Shown here: one piece after another, positions 8,878 through 18,545 of the stretch
Position numbering within the stretch: position 1 is the first letter of the stretch
How the letters are laid out: every line of letters begins with the position of its first letter
Program-made: the position numbers and the translations under genes
The notes under the pieces: generated by a model
The model's input: only the letters and a program-made list of their open reading frames with translations
The model's database searches: none
Told to the model about the DNA's origin: nothing
Source of the DNA: Candidatus Binatus soli
GTDB lineage: Bacteria > Desulfobacterota > Binatia > Binatales > Binataceae
Assembly: GCA_002479255.1 (NCBI GenBank)
Contig: DLMJ01000031.1
Location: 1-30,768 of the forward strand
Direction: 5' to 3'
DNA: 30,768 nt

Positions 8878-10403
8878 TGGCAAGTGCGGGCAGAATCGGC
8901 CCCGTCGCGATCCCTGAAACTCCTTCGACCCCCCGCCGGATAGAGCCGGTGGCAGGCGTGCCGCTTATTTTCGAACTTTCATCCGAAGGCCGCCGCGCAA
9001 CGGACCTGTCGCCGCGTGCTGCCGGCGAGCGGCGCGGCGCTGAAATCATCGGCGTAGAGCTTTGCCGCGAGGATCTTCCGGGCTTTCCCGAACTCAGCGA
9101 GCCGCAGGTGATCCGGCATTTCCTGCGTCTGTCGCAGCTCAACTTCGCGCAGGCGCTCCAGTTCTATCCGCTTGGATCGTGCACGATGAAGTACAACCCC
9201 GTCGTAAACGACGAGCTGGCGGCGCTCCAGGGGCTGGCGGGGCTGCATCCCGCGACTCCGGCGCATCTTGCCCAGGGCGCGCTCGAACTGATCGCGCGGA
9301 TGGAAGCGGCGCTAGCCGAGATCACCGGGATGGACGCGGTGTCGCTGCATCCCGCAGCCGGTGCGCAAGGCGAGTTGACGGGGCTGCTGATGGTCCGTGC
9401 GTATCATCGTAAGCGCGGAGAAGTGCGGCACAAGGTGATCATCCCGGATACTTCGCACGGCACCAATCCGGCCAGCTGCACGCTCGCGGGCTTCGAAGTG
9501 ATCGTCGCGAAATCGAACCGGCGCGGCTACCTGGAAGCGTCAGAGGTTCGCCGGCTTGTGAGCGACGATGTGGCCGCGATGATGGTGACGAATCCAAACA
9601 CGCTCGGAATTTTCGAGCCGGAAATCCAGGATATCGCGGCGGCATTGCATGACCGCGGCGCGATGCTCTACCTGGACGGCGCGAACATGAACGCACTGTT
9701 CGGCGTTGCGAAGCCCGGACACATGGGCGCCGATATCGTCCAACTGAATTTGCACAAGAGTTTTTCGACTCCGCACGGCGGTGGTGGGCCGGGCGCGGGA
9801 CCAGTCGCCGTGAAAAAGCATCTCGAGCCGTTCCTGCCTCTGCCGCGTTTGAAGCATTCCGGCGCGGGCTATGAATTCGACACCGAGCGGCCGGATTCGA
9901 TCGGACGGATGCGCTCGTTTCACAACAATTTCGGAATGATCGTGCGCGCCTACGCGTACATCCTCGCGCTCGGCGGCGACGGGCTGGGGATGGCGAGCCG
10001 GCTGGCGATCCTCGGCGCGAATTACCTGCGCAAGCGGCTGCAACCGCACTTTCCGAGCGCGACCGGCGAGCCTTCGATGCATGAATGCGTGCTCTCGCAC
10101 GACCTCGAAAAGCGCGCCCATGTGAGCACGCTCGAGATCGCCAAACGTCTGCTCGATTTCGGAATCCATCCGCCGACGATCTATTTCCCGCTGGTGGTGC
10201 CGGGTGCGCTGATGATTGAACCGACCGAGACCGAGAGCAAGGAAATCCTGGACAGCTTCGTCGATGCGATGGAACGGATTTACGACGAAGCGTTGAACGA
10301 TCCGGAGCGCATCAAAAACGCGCCGCAGACCTTGCCGGTCTCGCGCGTGGACGAGGCCGGGGCCGCGCGCCACCCGCTTCTGAGGTGGGAAAAGAAGGCG
10401 TAG
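8877..10403 (+). CDS. gcvPB: Glycine dehydrogenase (decarboxylating) subunit 2 (PLP-binding P protein half)
   Basis: This is the beta subunit of the split P protein and carries the PLP lysine. The 508-aa product shows FYPLGSCTMKYNP, GMDAVSLHPAAGAQGE, PDTSHGTNPAS and MVTNPNTLGIFE. It then has DGANMNALFG, the PLP site NLHKSFSTPHGGGGPGAGPV (K294) and PTETESKEILDSFVDAM. Two starts are possible: GTG at 8874 and ATG at 8877. The GGAGGT at 8865-8870 lies 6 nt before the ATG but only 3 nt before the GTG, so ATG is preferred. It is the last gene of the operon; mobA converges on it 10 nt downstream. GcvH and the L protein must be encoded elsewhere. Confidence 0.95.
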   Translation: MASAGRIGPVAIPETPSTPRRIEPVAGVPLIFELSSEGRRATDLSPRAAGERRGAEIIGVELCREDLPGFPELSEPQVIRHFLRLSQLNFAQALQFYPLGSCTMKYNPVVNDELAALQGLAGLHPATPAHLAQGALELIARMEAALAEITGMDAVSLHPAAGAQGELTGLLMVRAYHRKRGEVRHKVIIPDTSHGTNPASCTLAGFEVIVAKSNRRGYLEASEVRRLVSDDVAAMMVTNPNTLGIFEPEIQDIAAALHDRGAMLYLDGANMNALFGVAKPGHMGADIVQLNLHKSFSTPHGGGGPGAGPVAVKKHLEPFLPLPRLKHSGAGYEFDTERPDSIGRMRSFHNNFGMIVRAYAYILALGGDGLGMASRLAILGANYLRKRLQPHFPSATGEPSMHECVLSHDLEKRAHVSTLEIAKRLLDFGIHPPTIYFPLVVPGALMIEPTETESKEILDSFVDAMERIYDEALNDPERIKNAPQTLPVSRVDEAGAARHPLLRWEKKA

Positions 10404-10413
10404 CGACGGGATT

Positions 10414-11031
10414 TTATCTGGCGAGGCCCGCGATCTTGAGTGCGCGCTGGTAGTCGTCGAGCGTGTTCACGTTGAAAAAGCTCCTGAGCTGCGGATCGAT
10501 CGTTTTGAGATCACGCTCGCTGATTCTTCTCGTATTGACCGCATCGGCGATCGCAATCAGACGTGGCTCTCCCCGGATGGCAAGCGCCGCGAGCGCGCTG
10601 GCGCATCGCTTGCGGTACGCGGCGTGCAGCGGTTGAAGCTTTTCACCGACGATTGGAATCGCCGCGTCGAAGTCACCAAGCATCGCGACGATCGCCGCCG
10701 CGACATCGGAATCGAGCAGCGGCAGATCGCATGAGCAAGCGAACGCGATTTCATTGGTAACAGCCTCCAGGCCGCGCCGGAGCGCATCTAAGGGCCCCTG
10801 ATAGACGGTCTCGTCGCGCACTACTTTTATCGCGGGGATATCTATTTGAAGCGAATCCTCAGACTCGGGGGCCGCAACGACCACGACCTCCGCAAAGCGC
10901 CGTTTCAGCTCGGAGACGATTCTCGTCAGAATCGGGACACCGGCGAAATCGAGGGCCGCTTTCGGCCGGCCCATCCGGGAGCTACGCCCTCCCGCGAGGA
11001 CGATTGCACTGGCGGCAACGATCGAGCTCAT
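10414..11031 (-). CDS. mobA: Molybdenum cofactor guanylyltransferase MobA
   Basis: MobA transfers GMP from GTP to molybdopterin to make Mo-bis-MGD. The 205-aa product has the nucleotidyltransferase signature LAGGRSSRMGRPKA at about residues 12-25. It also has GPLDALRRGLEA, the metal-binding SCDLPLLDSD, PLHAAYRKRC and a C-terminal FFNVNTLDDYQRA, all typical of MobA. No other molybdopterin genes are nearby. The ATG at 11031 lacks an obvious ribosome site. It converges with gcvPB and diverges from the SDR gene. Confidence 0.9.
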   Translation of the reverse strand: MSSIVAASAIVLAGGRSSRMGRPKAALDFAGVPILTRIVSELKRRFAEVVVVAAPESEDSLQIDIPAIKVVRDETVYQGPLDALRRGLEAVTNEIAFACSCDLPLLDSDVAAAIVAMLGDFDAAIPIVGEKLQPLHAAYRKRCASALAALAIRGEPRLIAIADAVNTRRISERDLKTIDPQLRSFFNVNTLDDYQRALKIAGLAR

Positions 11032-11266
11032 GGCGCGGAGTCTAACAAAAGAACCCGCGGCAATCGTGGTATCAGAACACTATTGCGCCGCGGCGTTGCT
11101 CCCAGGCGCGCCCTGTTTCTAAACGTAAAGCTATTAACGCCGTATCTCCCCGGCAACCCGCCTCAGCGGCGGTTTGCGCCTGCGCGTGCGACCGGCGCAC
11201 AATGCCAAAAACGCGACGCCCCCACCATCAGTTCCATGCCACGGCGCCCATATCGAGGTGACGGTT
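11032..11266. other. Divergent intergenic region between mobA and SDR gene
   Basis: This 235-nt gap contains a locally AT-richer stretch around 11117-11140 (TTTCTAAACGTAAAGCTATTAA), a plausible promoter core for the plus-strand SDR gene. GAGGTG at 11255-11260 is that gene's ribosome site. An open frame entering from upstream adds 31 codons to the SDR gene, but it has no good start and no domain. Confidence 0.3.
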
Positions 11267-12148
11267 ATGAGCGAAGCCAAGCGGCAATCCAAAGGACCGC
11301 TGCGCGGATACTTCTTCGACAAATCGGTGGTCGTAACCGGAGCGTCGAGTGGAATCGGCCATGACGTCGCGCTTGCGTTCGGCGAACAAGGGGCGCAAGT
11401 TGCGCTGCTCGCACGCCGGCGCGTGCAGCTCGAAGAACTCGCGCATAAAATCAACAAGGCAGACGGCAAAGCGCTCGTGCTCGATTGCGACGTGACCGAT
11501 CGCGCACGCGTATTCCGGGCGATAGAGCAGGTTAAAGAAGCATTCGGAAAAGTTGACATCCTGATCAACTCGGCGGGATTGCTCATCTCGGATCCGGTCG
11601 AGCAAATGCGTCCCGAAGACCTCGAAAAGATGATGGCGGTAAACGTCTTCGGCGCGCTCAACGCGATGCAGGCGGTGCTGCCCGTGATGCGCCAGGCCAA
11701 ATCAGGCAACATCGTGAACATCTCGTCGCTGGCAGGACGCCGCGGCGTCAGTCCCCTCGGCGGCTACAGCTCGACCAAGTTTGCGCTGGTGGGAATGACG
11801 GAAGCTCTGCGCGTCGAGTTGTTCAATACCGGGATAAAAGTGTCGCTCGTGATGCCCGGGGTGATCGACACACCCATGGCGCGCAATGCGCTCAAGCACG
11901 ATTCGCTCAAAGGCGTATCCGACATGATGGCGATGCCGCCGCGATGGGTGACGTGGGCCGTCCTGGCTGCGGCCGCGTTCGGGCTGACGGAAGTGGACGT
12001 TCCTCCCGGCGCCGCAGTCGCGGAGAAACTCGCGTCGTTGTTCCCGGGCGTCACCGACACGTTGCTGAGCGTCGGCACCAGGATCATGCGGGGCGCGGGA
12101 GCGCTTATGGGCGGCTCGGCCAAGGAGGAGCACAAAGCGAAGTCGTAA
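11267..12148 (+). CDS. Short-chain dehydrogenase/reductase (classical SDR)
   Basis: This is an NAD(P)-dependent oxidoreductase with a Rossmann fold. The 293-aa product has the cofactor motif TGASSGIG at residues 24-31, the NSAG motif near 100-105, a catalytic serine in NIVNISSLAG and the Y167-xxx-K171 pair in GYSSTK. The core ends near residue 235. The last 55-60 residues form an extra tail with a hydrophobic patch (WVTWAVLAAAAFGLTEVDV) that could associate with membrane. This resembles SDRs of lipid or ketone metabolism, but the substrate is not deducible. ATG 11267 is chosen over the upstream start because GAGGTG ends 6 nt before it. It converges with the GNAT-like gene (15-nt gap). Confidence 0.9.
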   Translation: MSEAKRQSKGPLRGYFFDKSVVVTGASSGIGHDVALAFGEQGAQVALLARRRVQLEELAHKINKADGKALVLDCDVTDRARVFRAIEQVKEAFGKVDILINSAGLLISDPVEQMRPEDLEKMMAVNVFGALNAMQAVLPVMRQAKSGNIVNISSLAGRRGVSPLGGYSSTKFALVGMTEALRVELFNTGIKVSLVMPGVIDTPMARNALKHDSLKGVSDMMAMPPRWVTWAVLAAAAFGLTEVDVPPGAAVAEKLASLFPGVTDTLLSVGTRIMRGAGALMGGSAKEEHKAKS

Positions 12149-12163
12149 GTATGTAGCAAACCT

Positions 12164-12823
12164 CTACATAAAGTATGGTTTCGCCAGCTCGTCGAATTTG
12201 CCGTACATCAGCCACACCCGCACGTTGAATGCGTGTGGATGCTCGACGGGCTCGCGGCCCACCGTCCTGAGCCCGAGCTGTTTGTACATCTCGTAAAGCG
12301 GCTCAACCGGATTTGTGATTAACAACTTGGGACGGCGCGAAAAAACAAACAACCGCGCGGTGTCCGACATCATCTTGACCAGGCCTTTGCCCTGGTAATT
12401 CGGGTCGATCACCATCCCGCCAAACTCGAACACTTCCGACGCGAGCATCCCCTTGAACAACTGCGGCGGATACAGATGGCCAAGCGTCAGCGGCGCGTCA
12501 GCCAGGCACCGCGCCCAAAACGCGCCAATCAGTGGCGGGCGCCGCCGCTCGCTGCCCGGACCCACCGCGTAGAGCCCAAAATGGATCGCAAGCGGCCATA
12601 GCAGCACGTGCACGCGCTTTTCCTGTACGTTTAGCGTGCTCCAGGTCCGCTTGTGGAGCGCGGCGAGCTCGCGCAAACCCATCGGAGTGCCGATGGGACG
12701 AACTTCGAGCCGTTCTTCAAGCTCCGAATGCCTCGGCGGACGCAGCGGCGGAGATTCAGGACCAAGCGGCGCTCGCGACGAGATCGTCGCCTCGATCGGG
12801 TCATCGTTCTTCTCGGCCGCCAT
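12164..12823 (-). CDS. GNAT-like N-acyltransferase of unknown substrate
   Basis: The 219-aa product carries a GNAT acyl-CoA-binding motif: a beta strand FEFGGMVIDP followed by NYQGKGLVKMM (residues about 135-155), then a helix and the LITNPVEPLYEMYKQLGLRTVG element seen at the end of GNAT folds. Residues 1-45 are hydrophilic and proline- and arginine-rich and look disordered. Segments at 60-100 (RTWSTLNVQEKRVHVLLWPLA and on) are not recognisable as a known domain. The acyl group and acceptor cannot be named. The ATG at 12823 has only a weak purine-rich leader. It is isolated: convergent with the SDR gene and separated from the upstream aldehyde dehydrogenase by a terminator. Confidence 0.65.
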   Translation of the reverse strand: MAAEKNDDPIEATISSRAPLGPESPPLRPPRHSELEERLEVRPIGTPMGLRELAALHKRTWSTLNVQEKRVHVLLWPLAIHFGLYAVGPGSERRRPPLIGAFWARCLADAPLTLGHLYPPQLFKGMLASEVFEFGGMVIDPNYQGKGLVKMMSDTARLFVFSRRPKLLITNPVEPLYEMYKQLGLRTVGREPVEHPHAFNVRVWLMYGKFDELAKPYFM

Positions 12824-12884
12824 CAGTGAACCCCGCGGCGCCGTCGGACTTCCGGCGACGCCGATTTCACACCACCCACTTAAT

Positions 12885-12902
12885 GCCGTCCCTCGGGACG
12901 GC
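12885..12902. repeat. Perfect 18-bp palindrome upstream of the GNAT-like gene
   Basis: GCCGTCCC-TC-GGGACGGC pairs over its whole length, giving a 7-8 bp stem with a tiny loop. It sits about 60 nt upstream of the minus-strand GNAT-like gene, with no T-run beside it. It could be an operator for a dimeric regulator or a REP-like element; I cannot decide between them. Confidence 0.4.
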
Positions 12903-13081
12903 TCATCCTCACGCCACTAAGACGTGCGCCGGCCGCAATCGATCTAATGCGGCATGACGCCAACCACTCCTGGCTCACTGCCGTCAATATAAGGGAATCC
13001 ACGGGCCAAGCGAAATATGGTTGCGCCCCGAAAGCGTGATTTTTTTACTCTCCCCGAACGGAGCCCGCCGCGCGGCGGCAC

Positions 13082-13109
13082 AAAAAAGGGCGCCCAGTTG
13101 GGCGCCCTT
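13082..13109 (-). terminator. Rho-independent terminator of the aldehyde dehydrogenase gene
   Basis: Read on the minus strand, a perfect 10-bp stem (AAGGGCGCCC / GGGCGCCCTT) with a 4-nt loop is followed at once by a T-run of four beyond the stem. It lies about 60-85 nt past the stop of the aldehyde dehydrogenase gene. It is the clearest terminator in the window. Confidence 0.9.
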
Positions 13110-13167
13110 GCCGGAGAATTCGAACTGTTTTCGATTGCCCCGCCAGCGGCCAATCCGTATCGCTTGA

Positions 13168-14682
13168 CTACCCGATCCTGGCGTAAACCGACTTGATCTG
13201 AGTGTACAGATCGATCGCGTACTTGCCCAGCTCGCGGCCGAAGCCCGACTGCTTGTAGCCGCCGAACGGAGATATCGGATCGAGTACGCTATAGGTGTTG
13301 ATCCAGACCGTGCCGGCCTTGAGCCTGCGCGCGATCGTGAGAGCGCGGTTGATATCCTTGGTCCACACGCCCGCGGCCAATCCGTAAGTCGTGTCATTGC
13401 CCTGGAAGACGACGTCGGCTTCGTCCTTGAACGGGATCGCCGACGCGACGGGGCCGAAGATCTCCTCGCGCGCGATCTTCATCTGGTTGTTCACGCCGGT
13501 GAAAACCGTCGGCTGGATGAAGTATCCGGCTTCCTGCTTGCCCGGCTCGCCGCCGGTCTTGGCCTTGGCGCCCTCTGCCTTGCCGGCCTTCAAATATCCC
13601 TTGACGCGATCGTGCTGCTCTTTGGAAACCAGGGGACCCATGCGGGTGTTCGGGTCCAGCGGATTTCCCAGCGTCAGTCCGCTCGCCATCTGCGACAGCG
13701 AATCGGTGAACTGATCGTACACGCTTTCCTGCACGAACACGCGCGAACCGGCGCAGCAGACCTGCCCCTGGTTCATGAAGATGCCCAGCGCCGAGCCAAA
13801 CACCGCGGCCGGCATGTCAGCGTCGGGGAAAATGATGTTCGGCGACTTGCCGCCGAGCTCGAGCGATACCCGCTTCAAGTTGCCGGCGGAGGCCTTCAGG
13901 ATCAGCTTGCCGACTTCGGTAGAGCCGGTGAAGGCGACCTTGTCGATGTCGGGATGCTCGGCGATCGAGCTTCCCGCGCCGGGGCCAAAGCCCGTGATGA
14001 TTTGCACGACGCCTTCGGGCAATCCCGCCTCGCAGATAAGCTCGCCGAGGCGAATCGCCGTCAGCGGAGTCTGTTCGGCAGGTTTCAGGATGACGACGTT
14101 GCCGCATGCGAGCGCGGGCGCAATCTTCCACGACGCCATCAGCAGCGGGAAATTCCACGGTATAATCTGTCCGCACACGCCGACCGGCTCGCGCAGCGTG
14201 TAGTTGAACATCGAGGGATCGGACGGATTGGTCTCGCCGTAAATCTTGGTCGCGAAGCCCGCGTAGTAGCGGAAGGTCTCCGCGGCGCCGGGAATGTCGA
14301 TGTTCCTGGACTCGAACAGGGGCTTGCCGTTGTCGAGCGTCTCGAGCTCGGCGAGCTCCTCGGCATGCTGCTCGATCAGGTCCGCGATCTTGAGCAGGAA
14401 GCCCGTGCGCGCATGCGGACTCAGATTCGCCCACTTAAAGTCCTCGTAAGCCTTGCGCGCGTACTTGACGGCCTCGTCCACGTCGGCCTTGTCGCCCTCG
14501 GCGACCAGCGCCAGGACCTCCTCGTTGGCCGGGTTGAGGGTCTCGAAAGTCTTGCCGGACTTCGACGGCACCCATTTGCCGTTGATGAGAAGTTTCTTGG
14601 GCGAGCTCCTGAGGAACTCAAGCGCTGCGCTCGACTTGGCGCCACGAGTGGCTGATTCCAATGACGCTGATGCTGATGCCAT
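13168..14682 (-). CDS. NAD(P)-dependent aldehyde dehydrogenase
   Basis: This enzyme oxidises aldehydes to carboxylic acids. The 504-aa product is a standard class 1/2-like ALDH: PWNFPLLMASWKIAPALACG, ILKPAEQTPLTAIRLGEL, VAFTGSTEVGK, the general-base glutamate in LELGGKSPNI (about E275), the nucleophile C309 in NQGQVCCAGSR, and EEIFGPV and PFGGYKQSGFGRE near the C-terminus. Residues 1-25 form a low-complexity Ala/Ser leader. The start has an excellent ribosome site on the minus strand (AGGAGATAAGGAAAG just before ATG). It is monocistronic, ends in a rho-independent terminator and is divergent from mutS. The sequence resembles betaine, retinal or indole-acetaldehyde-type enzymes, so the natural aldehyde cannot be fixed. 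Confidence 0.95.
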   Translation of the reverse strand: MASASASLESATRGAKSSAALEFLRSSPKKLLINGKWVPSKSGKTFETLNPANEEVLALVAEGDKADVDEAVKYARKAYEDFKWANLSPHARTGFLLKIADLIEQHAEELAELETLDNGKPLFESRNIDIPGAAETFRYYAGFATKIYGETNPSDPSMFNYTLREPVGVCGQIIPWNFPLLMASWKIAPALACGNVVILKPAEQTPLTAIRLGELICEAGLPEGVVQIITGFGPGAGSSIAEHPDIDKVAFTGSTEVGKLILKASAGNLKRVSLELGGKSPNIIFPDADMPAAVFGSALGIFMNQGQVCCAGSRVFVQESVYDQFTDSLSQMASGLTLGNPLDPNTRMGPLVSKEQHDRVKGYLKAGKAEGAKAKTGGEPGKQEAGYFIQPTVFTGVNNQMKIAREEIFGPVASAIPFKDEADVVFQGNDTTYGLAAGVWTKDINRALTIARRLKAGTVWINTYSVLDPISPFGGYKQSGFGRELGKYAIDLYTQIKSVYARIG

Positions 14683-14925
14683 CTTTCCTTATCTCCTGTC
14701 GGGTGATGTATCGCCGTGCTCCGGGCCGCGAAGACTGCCCCGCGGGCTTGGACATGGCGATCGGTATAGAGCCTGATTAACACTCGGACTCTAGTAAATC
14801 GAGATGCGTTCGGCAAAGCGAAAAGGCGACGCGCGCCCCTTGCTATCGCGTCCTCTCACGACGCGCCATGCACGCTGTTTTGCCCATTTCTTCCATCACG
14901 GCTATTGTGGACCGCAATCGCATCA
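14683..14925. other. Divergent intergenic region between aldehyde dehydrogenase and mutS
   Basis: About 240 nt separate the two divergent genes. On the minus strand a TATACC (about 14773-14778) could be a -10 box for the dehydrogenase, but no good -35 stands 16-18 nt before it. No protein-coding frame with support was found. Confidence 0.3.
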
Positions 14926-17514
<2,589 letters not shown>

Positions 17515-17535
17515 CCCCTGCACCCAGTATTAAGG

Positions 17536-17570
17536 CCGGCCGCCGTTGGCGGGCGCGGCCCCTGCCAATG
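17536..17570 (-). repeat. 35-bp dispersed repeat, left copy
   Basis: Read on the minus strand, this 35-nt segment (starting CATTGGCAGGGGCCGC, ending GGCGGCCGG) matches 20804-20838 on the plus strand at 32 of 35 positions. It lies 22 nt past the mutS stop. The two copies are inverted with respect to each other and bracket the parS–remnant–phosphoesterase segment. Confidence 0.7.
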
Positions 17571-17617
17571 CCTGCACCCAAGGTTAAGCAGGCAGGGGCA
17601 ATGGCAGTCAATTTTTT
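17558..17617 (+). terminator. Possible mutS terminator hairpin
   Basis: GCCCCTGCC (17558-17566) pairs with GGCAGGGGC (17591-17599). A competing inner stem TGCCTGC/GCAGGCA is also possible, and six Ts follow at 17612-17617. The distance from stem to T-run is longer than in a typical intrinsic terminator, and the element overlaps the 35-bp repeat, so this is tentative. Confidence 0.4.
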
Positions 17618-17664
17618 CAGAAGTGGTCGAAATTGGTGCTGTGTGGCTGGGGTTTTCACGAAAA

Positions 17665-17680
17665 TGTTTCACGTGAAACA
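17665..17680. promoter_or_regulatory. parS: Chromosomal parS centromere site (ParB binding)
   Basis: TGTTTCACGTGAAACA matches the consensus chromosomal parS site bound by ParB/Spo0J, with no mismatch. The palindrome extends perfectly to 24 bp (17661-17684) through flanking A and T bases. It lies in non-coding DNA 150 nt past mutS. In bacteria with ParABS such sites cluster near the replication origin, nucleate ParB spreading and load SMC condensin. No parA or parB is in the window; scpA and scpB, the SMC partners, are 9 kb downstream. Confidence 0.92.
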
Positions 17681-17758
17681 TTTTTTAGTTCAGGAGAACA
17701 AATCACGAAGCAGGGATAACCCCTGGCCGTGGCGACGGCAGCGCAGTATTAAGTTGAG

Positions 17759-18202
17759 GTGTCTCCCCGCAGTTGGCTCTTAGCAGGGAATGCTCGAAAC
17801 AGAATAATTGACCGGATAAAGCCGTTTGCGGGACAAAGAGTTGCGGTGTTCGTAAACCAAAAGTATGTAGATGACAAATTCGAGGTTGAGGGCTTCGTGC
17901 TCAGTCTCGATTCGATACTCGACAAGGGTGGCTGGCTGGCCCCTTCAGGCGAAAAGATACTAGACAAAAATCTCTTTACCAACATCTGGAATGATGTCCC
18001 CGGATATGAAGGATATAACGCAGCGTGGATTGAGCTGGAAGCAAGCGCATCTGCAAGCACCAAGAACGCAGCAAAAACCTTTTCCGCATCCCTATTGTCA
18101 GAACAGGTGATGGCCGCATATCCCGAATCATCATTCGGCCCATCTCCCATAACTGATAGCCGCGTGATGATTGTGGTCGTGAGTCGAAGACCCTTGCCTT
18201 GA
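17759..18202 (+). pseudogene. Low-GC hypothetical protein fragment, probably an N-terminally truncated remnant
   Basis: The 147-aa frame reads RNRIIDRIKPFAGQRVAVFV, then an acidic and aromatic middle (GGWLAP, IWNDVPGYEGYNAAWIELEA) and ends MIVVVSRRPLP. From memory, this layout resembles the cytoplasmic C-terminal domain of uncharacterised membrane-anchored proteins whose last strand ends VLVGRKP-like; I could not check this. The frame has an in-frame TAA just upstream (17750-17752). Its only early start is a GTG without a ribosome site, and the expected membrane segments are missing. Base composition is atypical: 17821-17880 is 43% GC, against clearly more than 60% in its neighbours. A decayed acquired gene is the likeliest reading. 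Confidence 0.45.
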
Positions 18203-18219
18203 AACGGAACCAGACCATC

Positions 18220-18420
18220 ATGGCCAAGTACGCCCAAACAATTCGGCTTTTCTTCTGCGGCAAGTGCGGCGACTACCACAAAAAGACGCATCCGCATTAC
18301 GGGCGATGAAGTCACGTCCGCCAGATCGAACTGTGCCCGCTGCACTGCAACATCGTAATCGAGCGCGAGCGAAAGCGAGGCTTGGAGATTGTGGACAAAT
18401 CGGTGCCGGCTGCTTGCTGA
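18220..18420 (+). pseudogene. Small zinc-finger-like frame interrupted by TGA
   Basis: A 66-codon frame starts at ATG 18220, 17 nt after the preceding fragment. It encodes MAKYAQTIRLFFCGKCGDYH and ends at 18307-18309 with TGA. Without any frame change it continues through ELCPLHCNIVIERERKRGL to TGA at 18418. The two halves supply a CxxC pair and a CxxHC group, which together would form one zinc-binding unit. This suggests a single small protein broken by a CGA-to-TGA or similar change. No convincing ribosome site is seen and no family is recognised. Read-through or selenocysteine insertion is possible but unsupported. Confidence 0.3.
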
Positions 18421-18545
18421 CCGTGCTGAGGGTGTGTTATCGGGTCGCCAATTCCAGAGGGAGCTATCAAATTACAGATCAAAGTTTTTCACGATCGCCC
18501 ACGCGATGTCGCGATGATCGGTTTGACGGAGTGCAGGAGGATACG

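Larger units (their letters stand above)
12824..13167. other. 344-nt gene-free region between GNAT-like and aldehyde dehydrogenase genes
   Basis: No supported gene was found here. It contains the terminator of the aldehyde dehydrogenase gene (about 13082-13109), a GC-rich palindrome at about 13065-13078, a near-perfect palindrome at 12885-12902, and presumably the promoter of the GNAT-like gene. A run of seven Ts on the plus strand lies at about 13040-13046. Confidence 0.5.

Noticed and set aside
18307..18309. Selenocysteine codon in the small zinc-finger frame
   Set aside because: No SECIS-like hairpin was evident right after the TGA and no selenoprotein family is recognised. A nonsense mutation is simpler.
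17749..18345. Open frame of 198 codons on the minus strand opposite the low-GC fragment
   Set aside because: Its translation is serine- and leucine-rich without any domain, while the plus-strand frame has a plausible domain (KPFAGQRVAVFV). It reads as the antisense shadow.
18393..18401. DnaA-box-like TGTGGACAA near the parS region, as a hint of oriC
   Set aside because: A single near-match lying inside a possible coding frame, with no cluster, no AT-rich unwinding stretch and no dnaA or dnaN nearby.
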